Below are positions 26,607 through 35,865 of a stretch of 64,000 bases of DNA, piece by piece. Source of the stretch: Gelidibacter maritimus (GTDB lineage Bacteria > Bacteroidota > Bacteroidia > Flavobacteriales > Flavobacteriaceae); the NCBI RefSeq assembly GCF_014062315.1, contig NZ_JACGLT010000001.1, positions 310,001-374,000 of the forward strand. The letters are read 5' to 3'. The position numbers and the translations under genes are program-made. The notes below the pieces were generated by a model, which was given only the letters and a program-made list of their open reading frames with translations, made no database searches and was not told the DNA's origin. Numbering within the stretch: position 1 is the first letter of the stretch; the number at the start of each line of letters is the position of its first letter.

Positions 26607-27076
26607 TTACCTTTGTTTTTTATGATACTGTCAAAATATTTAAACTTTTATTTAGGGCAACTCTTTTTATTCCTATGCTTAAAAAGCACATACACGAATA
26701 GAATGTAGCATTATTCAATGCTCAGTCTTAAAATTTTATAAAGATTAAAAATTGCTATTATAATTCCCTCGGCTCGCTTTATGGGGATGAAATCAGAACA
26801 GTGTACATTCTAACAGTAGAGTGATCATCAGTGTCCGAAATAGGAGAAACCTATATGTTTTAATATAGGGGTTCAAAAAATACATCATAAATATAATTAA
26901 TAATTCTTAATTATTTTAGAAAATTATCAATAACTTTTATAGAATTATTAAGTTAACTATATGGTAATGAGTTTGTTCAGGATTTCATAAGTCTTAAAAC
27001 CCAAGTAATTACAGGGTAAATTTGTGAATTCTAATAATAAGAGTATTTTACAGTCTCAATTCAAATTTCATCTCTT
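26607..27076. other. Divergent intergenic region JmjC-like / glk
   Basis: No gene is seen. A full -7 element TAAATTTG at 27017-27024 lies 52 bp before the glk start. The box TGAGTTTGTTCA at 26968-26979 is FNR-like but has the wrong first inner base and is 50.5 bp from the -7 element. Confidence 0.45.
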
Positions 27077-28153
27077 ATGGAAAAATTTAAATCAATTTCC
27101 TTACCCGATATTACGGATGCCAAACTTTCTATGGCCTATCCTTCCAAAAAGAAAAACCTACCAAGCTCAGGAATTGTTTTAGCAGCTGATGTCGGTGGAT
27201 CGAAAACGGATCTTGCACTTTTCAAAATTGAAAAAGGAAAATTGATTTCTATCAAAAAGCAACGCTATGCAACCAAGGATCATGCATCTTTTGTTGAGTC
27301 TATTTTAAAATTTCGAGGTGATGAAACCTTCATTATCGATTGCGCCTGTTTGGGTGTTGCTGGGGTAGTGGATGGCGACAAGGTGAGAGGTGTCAACTTT
27401 GCTTGGGAGATTGATGCAAAAAAATTAGAATCCGAATTGAATATTAAACGCATCATGCTCATAAACGATCTTCATGCCAATGCTTACGGACTTGCGGGAC
27501 TTGAAGAAACTGATTTTGAAATTGTTACTGAAGGTAAGATAAACAAAGGCAATGCTTCAATTATCTCACCCGGCACAGGGCTTGGTGAAGCAGGAATGTA
27601 TTGGGACGGTGTATATTACCATCCTTATGCCAGTGAAGGTGGGCATTGTAGTTTTAGTCCCAGAGATCTTGTTGATATCGAGCTGTGGAAGTTTTTAAAT
27701 GCTAAATTTGGTCATGTCAGTTGGGAAAGGGTTGTTTCGGGACAAGGGATTTATAATATTTATCAATTTTTGAGAAAATATGAAGGTGAAAAGGAACCGG
27801 AATGGCTTACCAAACAATTTCTGGAAGGAGACCCCGCTGTGGTGATTTCTACTGCTGCTAAAGAAAAAAGCGACCCTATTTGCGTCAAAACACTGCAATT
27901 ATTCATTAAATATCTTAGTATCGAATCGGCACAACTCGCTCTAAAGAACAAATCTACGGGTGGCATTTATATCGGTGGTGGAATCGTGCCTAAAATCCTC
28001 AGCCTTGTCGATAAAAAAGCGTTTTATAAAACGTTTATTGAGGTCGGTCGTATGGAGACTTTATTAAAAACCATTCCGGTAAAAATAGTGTTGAATGATA
28101 AAACACCATTGATGGGCGCTGCTTATTATGCGGCAATGGGGATTGAAAATTGA
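27077..28153 (+). CDS. glk: Glucokinase
   Basis: A 358-residue protein of the Glk (PF02685-type) family. It has the phosphate-1 motif AADVGGSKTDLALF near residue 37, the catalytic Asp in LINDLHANAYGL, ISPGTGLGEAGMYW and the sugar-binding SEGGHCSFSPRD (Glu and His). The adenosine motif GGIYIGGGIVPKIL is near residue 300. It phosphorylates glucose to glucose 6-phosphate for glycolysis. The first about 30 residues are an extension before the usual start. It appears monocistronic. Confidence 0.92.
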   Translation: MEKFKSISLPDITDAKLSMAYPSKKKNLPSSGIVLAADVGGSKTDLALFKIEKGKLISIKKQRYATKDHASFVESILKFRGDETFIIDCACLGVAGVVDGDKVRGVNFAWEIDAKKLESELNIKRIMLINDLHANAYGLAGLEETDFEIVTEGKINKGNASIISPGTGLGEAGMYWDGVYYHPYASEGGHCSFSPRDLVDIELWKFLNAKFGHVSWERVVSGQGIYNIYQFLRKYEGEKEPEWLTKQFLEGDPAVVISTAAKEKSDPICVKTLQLFIKYLSIESAQLALKNKSTGGIYIGGGIVPKILSLVDKKAFYKTFIEVGRMETLLKTIPVKIVLNDKTPLMGAAYYAAMGIEN

Positions 28154-28319
28154 GATGTAAAATTAAGACCATAAGCGTCGCTTTTTTATTACTGTTTATC
28201 ATGGCTTAATTATGATTGTCCTTTATGCGGAGTATTAATTCTGGACGTAAGTCCTGGAGTTATTTTAGTTTTTAAGTTCTTAATATTTTAGGTATAACTA
28301 GTAAAGAATACATATTAAA

Positions 28320-29126
28320 GTGAAAACATATAAATTAGCCATCATCGGCAGTGGATCATTAGGTAGCATTATAGGAAAGGTCGTTGCCAAGGATTTAAAT
28401 AAGGACTTTGAAATTTTAGGTGTCCTTAGTGGCAACTTGGAAAATGCAATAAAATTATCCGATGAAATAGGTGGGAAGGCTTATAAAACCTTAGATGAAA
28501 TAATTGAAGATCAACCAGATTATATCATTGAAGCTGCCTCTCCGGATGTATTCAAAGAAATTGGCGTTAAAATCTTAGCAAATGGCATAAATCTTATTCC
28601 GTTATCCGTGGGTGCTCTTGCTGACAAAGTGTTTTATAAACAGGTAGAAAGGACGGTTTTAGAAAATAAGAGTTGCGTGCATGTGCCATCAGGCGCAGTT
28701 GGTGGTTTTGATGTTTTAAGAGCAGCAATGGCCATGGACGATGCAGAAGTAAATATTACTACCGAAAAATCTCCAGAATCATTAAATGGCGCACCATTTT
28801 TGGAAGGTAGAATGCTTTCTGAAGAAAATATTGAAGATATTTTCAGTGGTTCTGCAATGAAAGCCATTGCGCATTTTCCTAAAAATGTAAATGTGGCGGT
28901 GGCCACTGCGTTGGCAACAACGGGAGTTGAAAACACCAAAGTTTCTATAAAAAGTATTCCTGGGTATAAAAGCAATAAGCATAAAATTAAACTGATGGGA
29001 GAGACCGTAAACATTCAAGTTATTATTGAGACAACTCCGTCTGAGGATAATCCAAAATCGAGCTCTTTGGCTGCCTATAGTGTGATTGCTTTGCTTAAAA
29101 ACTTAGCAGCTCCTATTAAATTTTAA
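28320..29126 (+). CDS. L-aspartate dehydrogenase-like protein (NadX type)
   Basis: A 268-residue protein, apparently from a GTG start. It has an NAD(P) Rossmann fold IIGSGSLGSIIGKVV at the N-terminus. The aspartate dehydrogenase domain shows HVPSGAVGGFDVLRAA and the family signature EDNPKSSSLAAYSVIALL near the C-terminus. NadX oxidises aspartate to iminoaspartate, feeding NAD synthesis or aspartate catabolism. No nadA or nadC lies nearby, so the pathway is not fixed by context. A hairpin follows at 29147. Confidence 0.85.
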   Translation: MKTYKLAIIGSGSLGSIIGKVVAKDLNKDFEILGVLSGNLENAIKLSDEIGGKAYKTLDEIIEDQPDYIIEAASPDVFKEIGVKILANGINLIPLSVGALADKVFYKQVERTVLENKSCVHVPSGAVGGFDVLRAAMAMDDAEVNITTEKSPESLNGAPFLEGRMLSEENIEDIFSGSAMKAIAHFPKNVNVAVATALATTGVENTKVSIKSIPGYKSNKHKIKLMGETVNIQVIIETTPSEDNPKSSSLAAYSVIALLKNLAAPIKF

Positions 29127-29146
29127 TATCCCATATCGCCATAAAA

Positions 29147-29174
29147 ACAGGGCTATTATAAAAAACAGCCCTGT
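29147..29174. terminator. Bidirectional terminator between nadX-like and baeRF3 genes
   Basis: The perfect stem ACAGGGCT / AGCCCTGT has a 12-nt loop. A-rich DNA on the left (ATAAAA) can give the U tract leftward. The two flanking genes converge here. Confidence 0.6.
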
Positions 29175-29243
29175 AATTCAATAAATTTAGATGTAGCGTC
29201 AACAATCGGAAAATTTGATTCCTATAAATGACGATTTTCAGTA

Positions 29244-30401
29244 CTAATACCTATACAAGGCATTTACCCTCGAGTTTGGATTAGGCATCTCATCCTTTTC
29301 CAACAAATAAACCTTACCACCTTTTAAGAAGGTTTTTATGGCTGCCATATTCATTAATGAAATGTTATTGTCTTTATCTTCACCTTCCGTAACCGATACA
29401 ACATCATTTTCTTCTTTGTAGGTTCCAAAAATATCTTCTTTGTTTTCACAAAATAGCGCTTCAACTTGCCCATTAATGGCGGCTGGTAATATTTTTCCAA
29501 TACCTATTGATGTGGTGCCCTTACCTTGTTCACTCAAGAACTTTTCAATATGATCCTTTCGTTCTTGGTCAAATACTGGAGCCATTCTTTCCCAAGCCAT
29601 TTCATGGATATCAAAGATGTCTGAACTACTGAAATCGACAATTAGATTTTCTTCCATCAGATTTGTGTAGGTGTTAACCTCCTTATAGATATCAAAAAGT
29701 GGGCTTTGTGCTGCAACTAACAACGGCATGGTCTCTTCTCGGAAGATAGTCGCAAGACCATCATTAATGGCTCGAAAGTACTTTTTTATTTCATTCTTCC
29801 TTTGACCAGTTGCGGCTTCCTGACCGTGATACATCGGTTGTCCAGACCCTGTAGCTCCTGACCTAAATTGCAGGTTTTTTTCTTCGTAATCAAAACCTAC
29901 ACGGTCTTGTTTGGTTTCTGGTATCAGATCTTCAATCTCAATTTCAGTAAAACTGTGTCTTTCACATTCGTATAATTTAACATTATCCCGATCTAACGTT
30001 AGTAAATAAAAATTACCATCGCCTACAAACATGGGCATTAATGGTTTTAAATAGAATGTATTTGAGATATGGCTATATTCTTTAAAATGAACCGGCAGCG
30101 TATAATTTCTGAAAAATCCATCGGCCGAAAAAATTGCCAGACCATCAGATTGTTCGCGCCAGAATGAGCTATTATCAATCAGTTCTTGTATGGGTTGTGA
30201 TAATTTATTGATCTCATCTGCATTTAGACCTTTTTTCGACAGCTTGTCCTTGGCCTCTTTTAGTTGGTTTTTTAAGAATAAGGTGTCTTCTTCCTGTAAG
30301 ACTTTTTTACCTGCTCTATGAGTCGGTATAAAAATTGAAACACAATGATCTTGGTTGACATTGTGTAGTTCCTCTATTTCTTCTTTAGTTATTAACGGCA
30401 T
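29244..30401 (-). CDS. baeRF family 3 protein (archaeo-eukaryotic release factor-like)
   Basis: A 385-residue protein with the N-terminal signature CVSIFIPTHRAGK and a middle region LLTLDRDNVKLYECERHSF. The C-terminal segment ends in LPAAINGQVEALFCENKEDIFG and PNSRVNALYRY, as in bacterial baeRF family 3. These are related to eRF1 domains 2 and 3 and to the Pelota/Dom34 fold, and are predicted to act on ribosomes or RNA. No experimental function is known to me. Its promoter carries an FNR-like box shared with the N-ATPase and RtcB genes, so it probably acts in ribosome rescue or hibernation under energy stress (inference). Confidence 0.82.
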   Translation of the reverse strand: MPLITKEEIEELHNVNQDHCVSIFIPTHRAGKKVLQEEDTLFLKNQLKEAKDKLSKKGLNADEINKLSQPIQELIDNSSFWREQSDGLAIFSADGFFRNYTLPVHFKEYSHISNTFYLKPLMPMFVGDGNFYLLTLDRDNVKLYECERHSFTEIEIEDLIPETKQDRVGFDYEEKNLQFRSGATGSGQPMYHGQEAATGQRKNEIKKYFRAINDGLATIFREETMPLLVAAQSPLFDIYKEVNTYTNLMEENLIVDFSSSDIFDIHEMAWERMAPVFDQERKDHIEKFLSEQGKGTTSIGIGKILPAAINGQVEALFCENKEDIFGTYKEENDVVSVTEGEDKDNNISLMNMAAIKTFLKGGKVYLLEKDEMPNPNSRVNALYRY

Positions 30402-30463
30402 ATTCTTTTGGTTTTAAAATTTAACAATTATCAGAAGCTGATCTACTTCTTATCATGTATTCT

Positions 30464-30506
30464 CTAAGATACCTTAAAAATGACCTACCTCAAATGATCT
30501 GGGTCA
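30464..30506 (-). promoter_or_regulatory. baeRF3 promoter with FNR-like box TGATCTGGGTCA
   Basis: The box lies at 30495-30506 (centre 30500.5). The minus-strand -7 element TATCTTAG lies at 30471 to 30464, 36.5 bp from the centre. The gene starts 63 bp further downstream. Confidence 0.7.
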
Positions 30507-30707
30507 GTTTAATGATAATAACAACCAGCAATATTCTTTAAAAATTAATCATTCTGCTTCATTTATACAAATAATACCTGTTTAATTTTCAATAAGGTCT
30601 TAGGTTAAATTAGGGTTTATCTAGGGTGATCTTTCAAGCTTAAATTAAATAGAGATTCGTTAATTGGAAATTATAAACTACAGATGAAATGATACGGGAG
30701 AAAAAGA

Positions 30708-30724
30708 TCCATTTTGAAAATGGA
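30708..30724. promoter_or_regulatory. 17-bp palindrome TCCATTTTGAAAATGGA
   Basis: A perfect inverted repeat around a central G, ending 2 bp before the FNR-like box that faces the gene at 30880. It could be a second regulator site. It has no T tract, so it is not a terminator. Confidence 0.4.
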
Positions 30725-30726
30725 GT

Positions 30727-30769
30727 TGACCTGGATCATTTCAAACCTTAGTTATATCAGATATATTGG
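30727..30769 (+). promoter_or_regulatory. orf30880 promoter with FNR-like box TGACCTGGATCA
   Basis: The box lies at 30727-30738 (centre 30732.5). The -7 element TATATTGG (one mismatch to TAnnTTTG) lies at 30762-30769, again 36.5 bp from the centre. The leader to the GTG start is about 105 bp. Confidence 0.65.
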
Positions 30770-30879
30770 GAGAACGAAGTAGATATTAATATTACAATTA
30801 GCTAAATGAAGCATTGATCTATCAAAAGAATCAGTGCTGAAATTGAAGCTATAAAACGTAATTTTAAATAAAAATCAAA

Positions 30880-31266
30880 GTGGAAAAACCAGTTTTATAT
30901 AATTCCAACAGGGAGTTTGAGCAGCAGCAATGGAAGGGTGAAATTGCGTATTGGAAAGAAGAGTTAGAAATGTTTACCATAAAATTGAGTGAGTTCATCA
31001 CCCGTTGGGGAGAAAAAGAAATACTTGATCAAATTGACGATTATCGAAGACAATTTGTTTTTCATGGTGAGGTTATTGAAGATTTACTTGAAGATCTTGA
31101 ACAGCAAGAAGTTTTTCTAATGGCTCAAAGTGATGCAGATATACTCAAAAATGAAACGGCATTAGTCAAAAACCATGTCAACTTAAGAAAGCGAATGGAA
31201 AACCAAAGAGAAATTTACGCCCAACTAAAAAAACAAGTGTTTAGGTTCTTAGAAGAGTATTTGTAG
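30880..31266 (+). CDS. Small helical coiled-coil protein, function unknown
   Basis: A 128-residue soluble protein from a GTG start. It is rich in Glu, Gln and Lys and almost entirely helical, with heptad-like stretches (residues about 20-65 and 85-125). A single CRP-type sequence feature or enzyme motif is not visible. It has its own FNR-like promoter and lies directly upstream of the N-ATPase operon, which has a separate promoter. Co-regulation suggests a stress role. I do not recognise the family. Confidence 0.7.
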   Translation: MEKPVLYNSNREFEQQQWKGEIAYWKEELEMFTIKLSEFITRWGEKEILDQIDDYRRQFVFHGEVIEDLLEDLEQQEVFLMAQSDADILKNETALVKNHVNLRKRMENQREIYAQLKKQVFRFLEEYL

Positions 31267-31387
31267 AATGCTTTAATATTCACAAAGTCTCCTAATATTT
31301 TATACAATCGTCAATTCGGTTATCGTATCAACATTAACTTGTGATTTAGTGGCAGTTTAAGTTTAGTAATTGAATTGGAATGTGATA

Positions 31388-31430
31388 TGATAAAAATCAT
31401 TTCTTTTAGATTTAAAGAAGCCTATCTTTA
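31388..31430 (+). promoter_or_regulatory. N-ATPase operon promoter with FNR-like box TGATAAAAATCA
   Basis: The box lies at 31388-31399 within ATGAT-N4-ATCAT (centre 31393.5). The -7 element TATCTTTA (one mismatch) lies at 31423-31430, 36.5 bp from the centre. The atpD ATG follows about 100 bp later. Confidence 0.75.
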
Positions 31431-31481
31431 CCTAATATCAGAAAATATAAACGTCTCTTTTATAACCGATTGTGAAGGTGA

Positions 31482-32939
<1,458 letters not shown>

Positions 32940-32943
32940 ACCG

Positions 32944-33345
32944 ATGAAAACGACTTTAATGCAACTTAAAATTTTACTTCCCTCTGGCGTTTTTGCTGAT
33001 ATAAAAAACGTGAGACGCATTGTGGTGGAAACAACGGATGGATCTTATGGTATTTTACCGCGCAGGCTGGACTGCACAGCGGCCTTGGTAACGGGGATTT
33101 TAGTGTATGAAATAGAAGGTGAAGATGAAAAGTATATTGCGGTAAATGACGGCATATTAATTAAAGCAGGATCGCAGGTGTCGATATCTGTGCGCCATGC
33201 CATTGGCAATGCGCCTTTAGGCAAATTAAGAGCTAGGGTTGAAAAAGAGATGATTGAATTGGATGAACTGGAAGTAAACGCTCGCAACGTGATGGCGAAG
33301 TTGGAAACTGGTTTTTTACGTAACTTCCAAAATTTGAGAAAATAA
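32944..33345 (+). CDS. atpC: N-ATPase epsilon subunit
   Basis: A 133-residue protein with the epsilon beta-sandwich (MQLKILLPSGVFADIKNVRRIVVETTDGSYGILPRRLDCTAALV in outline) and a C-terminal helical part (residues about 95-133). It forms the central stalk with gamma. It lies 4 bp after atpD, the position that defines N-ATPase operons. The helical tail is short and ends LRNFQNLRK. Confidence 0.9.
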   Translation: MKTTLMQLKILLPSGVFADIKNVRRIVVETTDGSYGILPRRLDCTAALVTGILVYEIEGEDEKYIAVNDGILIKAGSQVSISVRHAIGNAPLGKLRARVEKEMIELDELEVNARNVMAKLETGFLRNFQNLRK

Positions 33346-33347
33346 TT

Positions 33348-33671
33348 GTGAAAGAAGAACAACCAAATAAAAACAGTTCTTTTGAGAAAGTGGTCGGCGA
33401 CAAGGAAGAACGGAAATTGCAGGCGCAACGCGAAACAAAAAGCGTATGGTCCGGATTGGGTTTATTTGGAATGATCGGTTGGTCCATTGCAGTTCCTACG
33501 ATAATGGGCGCCGCGCTGGGGATTTGGCTCGATAAAAACTTCAAGGAAGATTTCTCCTGGACCCTCAGCCTTTTGGTAGCAGGATTGATGTTAGGATGTT
33601 TGATTGCGTGGAATTGGATTCAAAAAGAAAACAGGCAAATTCATAAAAAAAACAAAGATGGAACTAAATGA
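33348..33671 (+). CDS. atpQ: N-ATPase membrane protein AtpQ (AtpI/AtpZ-like)
   Basis: A 107-residue protein, apparently GTG-started 2 bp after atpC. A charged N-terminus is followed by two membrane helices (residues about 38-60 and 70-95: IGWSIAVPTIMGAALGIWLD, LSLLVAGLMLGCLIAWNWI). It belongs to the AtpI/AtpZ type, which in N-ATPase operons is called AtpQ and is thought to help c-ring assembly or Mg2+ supply. It overlaps atpR by 14 bp. Confidence 0.85.
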   Translation: MKEEQPNKNSSFEKVVGDKEERKLQAQRETKSVWSGLGLFGMIGWSIAVPTIMGAALGIWLDKNFKEDFSWTLSLLVAGLMLGCLIAWNWIQKENRQIHKKNKDGTK

Positions 33672-33972
33672 TATCTTAAACCTACTTCCTGCGGTCTTGG
33701 CAGGGATTTTATTGGGTGCAATATTTTTTGGAGGGCTTTGGCTCACCGTGAACAAAGGTTTGGGTTCAAAAAAGCCAACCCTGATATTTTTTGCTAGTTT
33801 GATACTAAGAATGGCCATTATCTTAGTTGGATTTTATTTTGTGGGAGGCGATAGTTGGCAGAAAATGTTGGCCTGTCTTGTTGGGTTTTTAATAGCGAGA
33901 ATTGTGGTTACAAACGTCACGAAAAAAATTAAACAAACAGATCCGGTGTTCATAAAAAAAAGTAAACGATGA
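33658..33972 (+). CDS. atpR: N-ATPase subunit AtpR
   Basis: A 104-residue protein from the ATG at 33658, with three hydrophobic helices. The second contains a conserved Arg in ASLILRMAIILVGFYFVG, a known AtpR feature proposed to contact the c-subunit carboxylates. AtpR occurs only with N-ATPases and is a marker of the family. An upstream TTG in frame would overlap most of the atpQ end and is not preferred. Confidence 0.87.
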   Translation: MELNDILNLLPAVLAGILLGAIFFGGLWLTVNKGLGSKKPTLIFFASLILRMAIILVGFYFVGGDSWQKMLACLVGFLIARIVVTNVTKKIKQTDPVFIKKSKR

Positions 33973-34655
33973 GAATTAGTCCTGATCAATTGGTGTTTTG
34001 GGAGTATGGATTTATTAGTTTAAACCTTACTATAGTTACCACCTGGGTATTGATGTTTCTGCTCGCGCTTGGTGCATGGCTGGTTACCCGAAATTTAAAA
34101 TCAGAAATTAAAACCTCAAGATGGCAGAATGTCTTGGAGATGCTGGTTATTATGATCCGAGATCAAATAAAAGAAGTAGGACTGAAAAAACCTGATAAAT
34201 ACATTGGTTTTATCGGCACCTTGTTTCTTTTTATTGCTGTCTCCAATTTGTTGACCATCGTGCCTTGGTATGAGGCACCAACCGGTTCTCTCTCTACTAC
34301 AGCAGCATTGGCAATTTCGGTTTTTATTGCGGTTCCCGTTTTTGGAATTGCCGACGGTGGACTCAAGGGATATCTACGGTCTTATTTACAACCAAATTTT
34401 ATAATGCTTCCTTTTAATATTATAAGCGAGATTTCACGAACACTGGCACTGGCGGTCAGACTATTTGGAAACATCATGAGCGGCGGCTTGATTGCTACGG
34501 TTTTGATTTCTATAGTGCCGTTTTTCTTTCCGATGATCATGAGTGCATTAGGTTTGTTGACGGGAATGATACAGGCTTATATTTTTGCAATATTGGCAAC
34601 AGTATATATAGCGGCAGCTACACAGGATGAAGAGGAGATAGAGGGTAGTGGATAG
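33969..34655 (+). CDS. atpB: N-ATPase a subunit
   Basis: A 228-residue membrane protein overlapping atpR by 4 bp (ATGA). The essential Arg of the ion channel is visible in ISRTLALAVRLFGNIMSGGL near residue 155-165, and the C-terminal helix contains GMIQAYIFAILATVYIAAAT. The protein forms the half channels against the c ring. It ends with an acidic tail (QDEEEIEGSG). Confidence 0.93.
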   Translation: MRISPDQLVFWEYGFISLNLTIVTTWVLMFLLALGAWLVTRNLKSEIKTSRWQNVLEMLVIMIRDQIKEVGLKKPDKYIGFIGTLFLFIAVSNLLTIVPWYEAPTGSLSTTAALAISVFIAVPVFGIADGGLKGYLRSYLQPNFIMLPFNIISEISRTLALAVRLFGNIMSGGLIATVLISIVPFFFPMIMSALGLLTGMIQAYIFAILATVYIAAATQDEEEIEGSG

Positions 34656-34750
34656 ACGGTGGAATAACGGATAAGAAAATGGAGGCGAGTTTGACAGTTT
34701 TCGGTTATGAAATTGTCAATAAAAAGCCAACGTTACCTAAGCATTCCCAA

Positions 34751-34799
34751 ACAACGGACAACGGACAACGGACAACGGAAAACGGAAAACAGACAACTG
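34751..34799. repeat. Heptanucleotide tandem repeat (ACAACGG)n in the atpB-atpE gap
   Basis: Four exact copies of ACAACGG (34751-34778) are followed by three variants (AAAACGG, AAAACAG, ACAACTG) to 34799. The tract lies in the 165-bp gap between atpB and atpE and 21 bp before the atpE start. A heptamer array can change length by slippage, and here this would alter the atpE leader but no reading frame. Confidence 0.9.
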
Positions 34800-34820
34800 A
34801 AAAATTTAAAATATAATAAC

Positions 34821-35087
34821 ATGGATAACGTAACAATCATCGCAGTGGCATCAATAATCACCGCTGGAATTACAACAGGAATTGGCAGTATGATGCCTGC
34901 ATTAGGAGAAGGAAGAGCAGTTTCAAAAGCATTGGAATCTATTGCGCAACAGCCCGATGCTGCACCAACAATTACCAGAACCTTATTTGTGGGTCTGGCA
35001 ATGATTGAATCGACAGCTATTTATTGTTTTGTGCTTTCGATGATTCTCATTTTTGCAAATCCGTTTTGGAATCATTTTATAGCATAA
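34821..35087 (+). CDS. atpE: N-ATPase c subunit
   Basis: An 88-residue two-helix proteolipid starting at the ATG at 34821. A longer in-frame reading from 34707 would translate the heptamer repeat and is rejected. Compared by eye with the Na+-binding c subunit of Ilyobacter, the second helix keeps the ligand set E-S-T-x2-Y (MIESTAIY), and the Gln of helix 1 is replaced by Glu (ALGEGRA). Two carboxylates per hairpin are typical of N-ATPases. Ion choice (Na+ or H+) is not settled by sequence, since a Burkholderia N-ATPase ring was reported to be H+ specific. Confidence 0.94.
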   Translation: MDNVTIIAVASIITAGITTGIGSMMPALGEGRAVSKALESIAQQPDAAPTITRTLFVGLAMIESTAIYCFVLSMILIFANPFWNHFIA

Positions 35088-35094
35088 TTAGCTT

Positions 35095-35865
35095 ATGGAA
35101 ATCAACTGGTTTACAGTCATAGCGCAAATAGTCAATTTTCTAATCTTGGTTTGGCTGTTAAAACGGTTTTTATATAAGCCGGTATTAGAGGCTATTGATG
35201 CAAGAGAAAAGAAGATTGCCTTACAATTAAAGGAAGCCGCAACAAAAAAAGCAGAGGCCAAAAAAGATCAAGATCTGTTCCGTCAAAAGAATGAGTATTT
35301 TGATAAAGAACGTGTCGCAATAATGAATGCTGTGCACGAACAGGTTGATGCTGAAAAGCAACGTCTTTTCGAAGAAGTGAGACAGGAATCTACGGTACTG
35401 CGTTCTAAATTTGAGGAATCTTTAAAACAACAAGAACAGGATATAACCAATCGGTTCAAAATAAAAACTAAGGATGCCGTTTTTCAAATCGCAAAAAAAA
35501 CGCTTTCAGATCTCGCGGATGTCAGTCTTGAGCAACAAGTGGTTACTGTATTTATTCACAAAATAAGGAATTTAGATGGGGCAGCTAAAACAAAATTTAT
35601 TGAAGCACTCAAGAATAGCGATGGTCTCATTACTATTTCAAGTGTATTTGATCTAACGGATAATTCGAAACAGCAACTCGAAAAAGCGCTGGAAAAAATC
35701 ACCGAAAAACAAAATGATTTTCAATACGAATTGGAACCGGAATTGGTGAGTGGCATTAAGATAGAGACGGCAACTTATCAATTATCATGGACAATTGATT
35801 CCTATCTCGAAGCCTTAAAAAAAGAAAGTATCATCACAAAGGACAAGGAAAATGCGATCAACTGA
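35095..35865 (+). CDS. atpF: N-ATPase b subunit with delta-like C-terminal part
   Basis: A 256-residue protein. Residues 1-30 hold the membrane anchor ([26 protein letters not shown]), followed by the dimeric b-type coiled coil (30 to about 140). A C-terminal region (about 150-256) resembles the delta subunit, with the [12 protein letters not shown] motif that in delta reads like DxxliGGf. N-ATPase operons have no separate delta gene, and this fusion takes its place as the peripheral stalk. Confidence 0.88.
   Translation: MEINWFTVIAQIVNFLILVWLLKRFLYKPVLEAIDAREKKIALQLKEAATKKAEAKKDQDLFRQKNEYFDKERVAIMNAVHEQVDAEKQRLFEEVRQESTVLRSKFEESLKQQEQDITNRFKIKTKDAVFQIAKKTLSDLADVSLEQQVVTVFIHKIRNLDGAAKTKFIEALKNSDGLITISSVFDLTDNSKQQLEKALEKITEKQNDFQYELEPELVSGIKIETATYQLSWTIDSYLEALKKESIITKDKENAIN

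Larger units (their letters stand above)
30402..30879. other. Divergent control region baeRF3 / orf30880
   Basis: No gene is seen. It contains two FNR-like boxes in inverse order (30495-30506 and 30727-30738), each with its own -7 element facing its gene, and a 17-bp palindrome at 30708-30724. Confidence 0.6.

Noticed and set aside
26968-26979. TGAGTTTGTTCA upstream of glk as a seventh FNR-like box
   Set aside because: It does not fit TGAY-N4-RTCA, and it lies 50.5 bp, not 36.5 bp, from the -7 element TAAATTTG at 27017-27024.
34707-34820. N-terminal extension of the c subunit through the heptamer repeat
   Set aside because: Translated repeat sequence does not resemble a c-subunit leader. 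The ATG at 34821 gives a normal 88-residue proteolipid.
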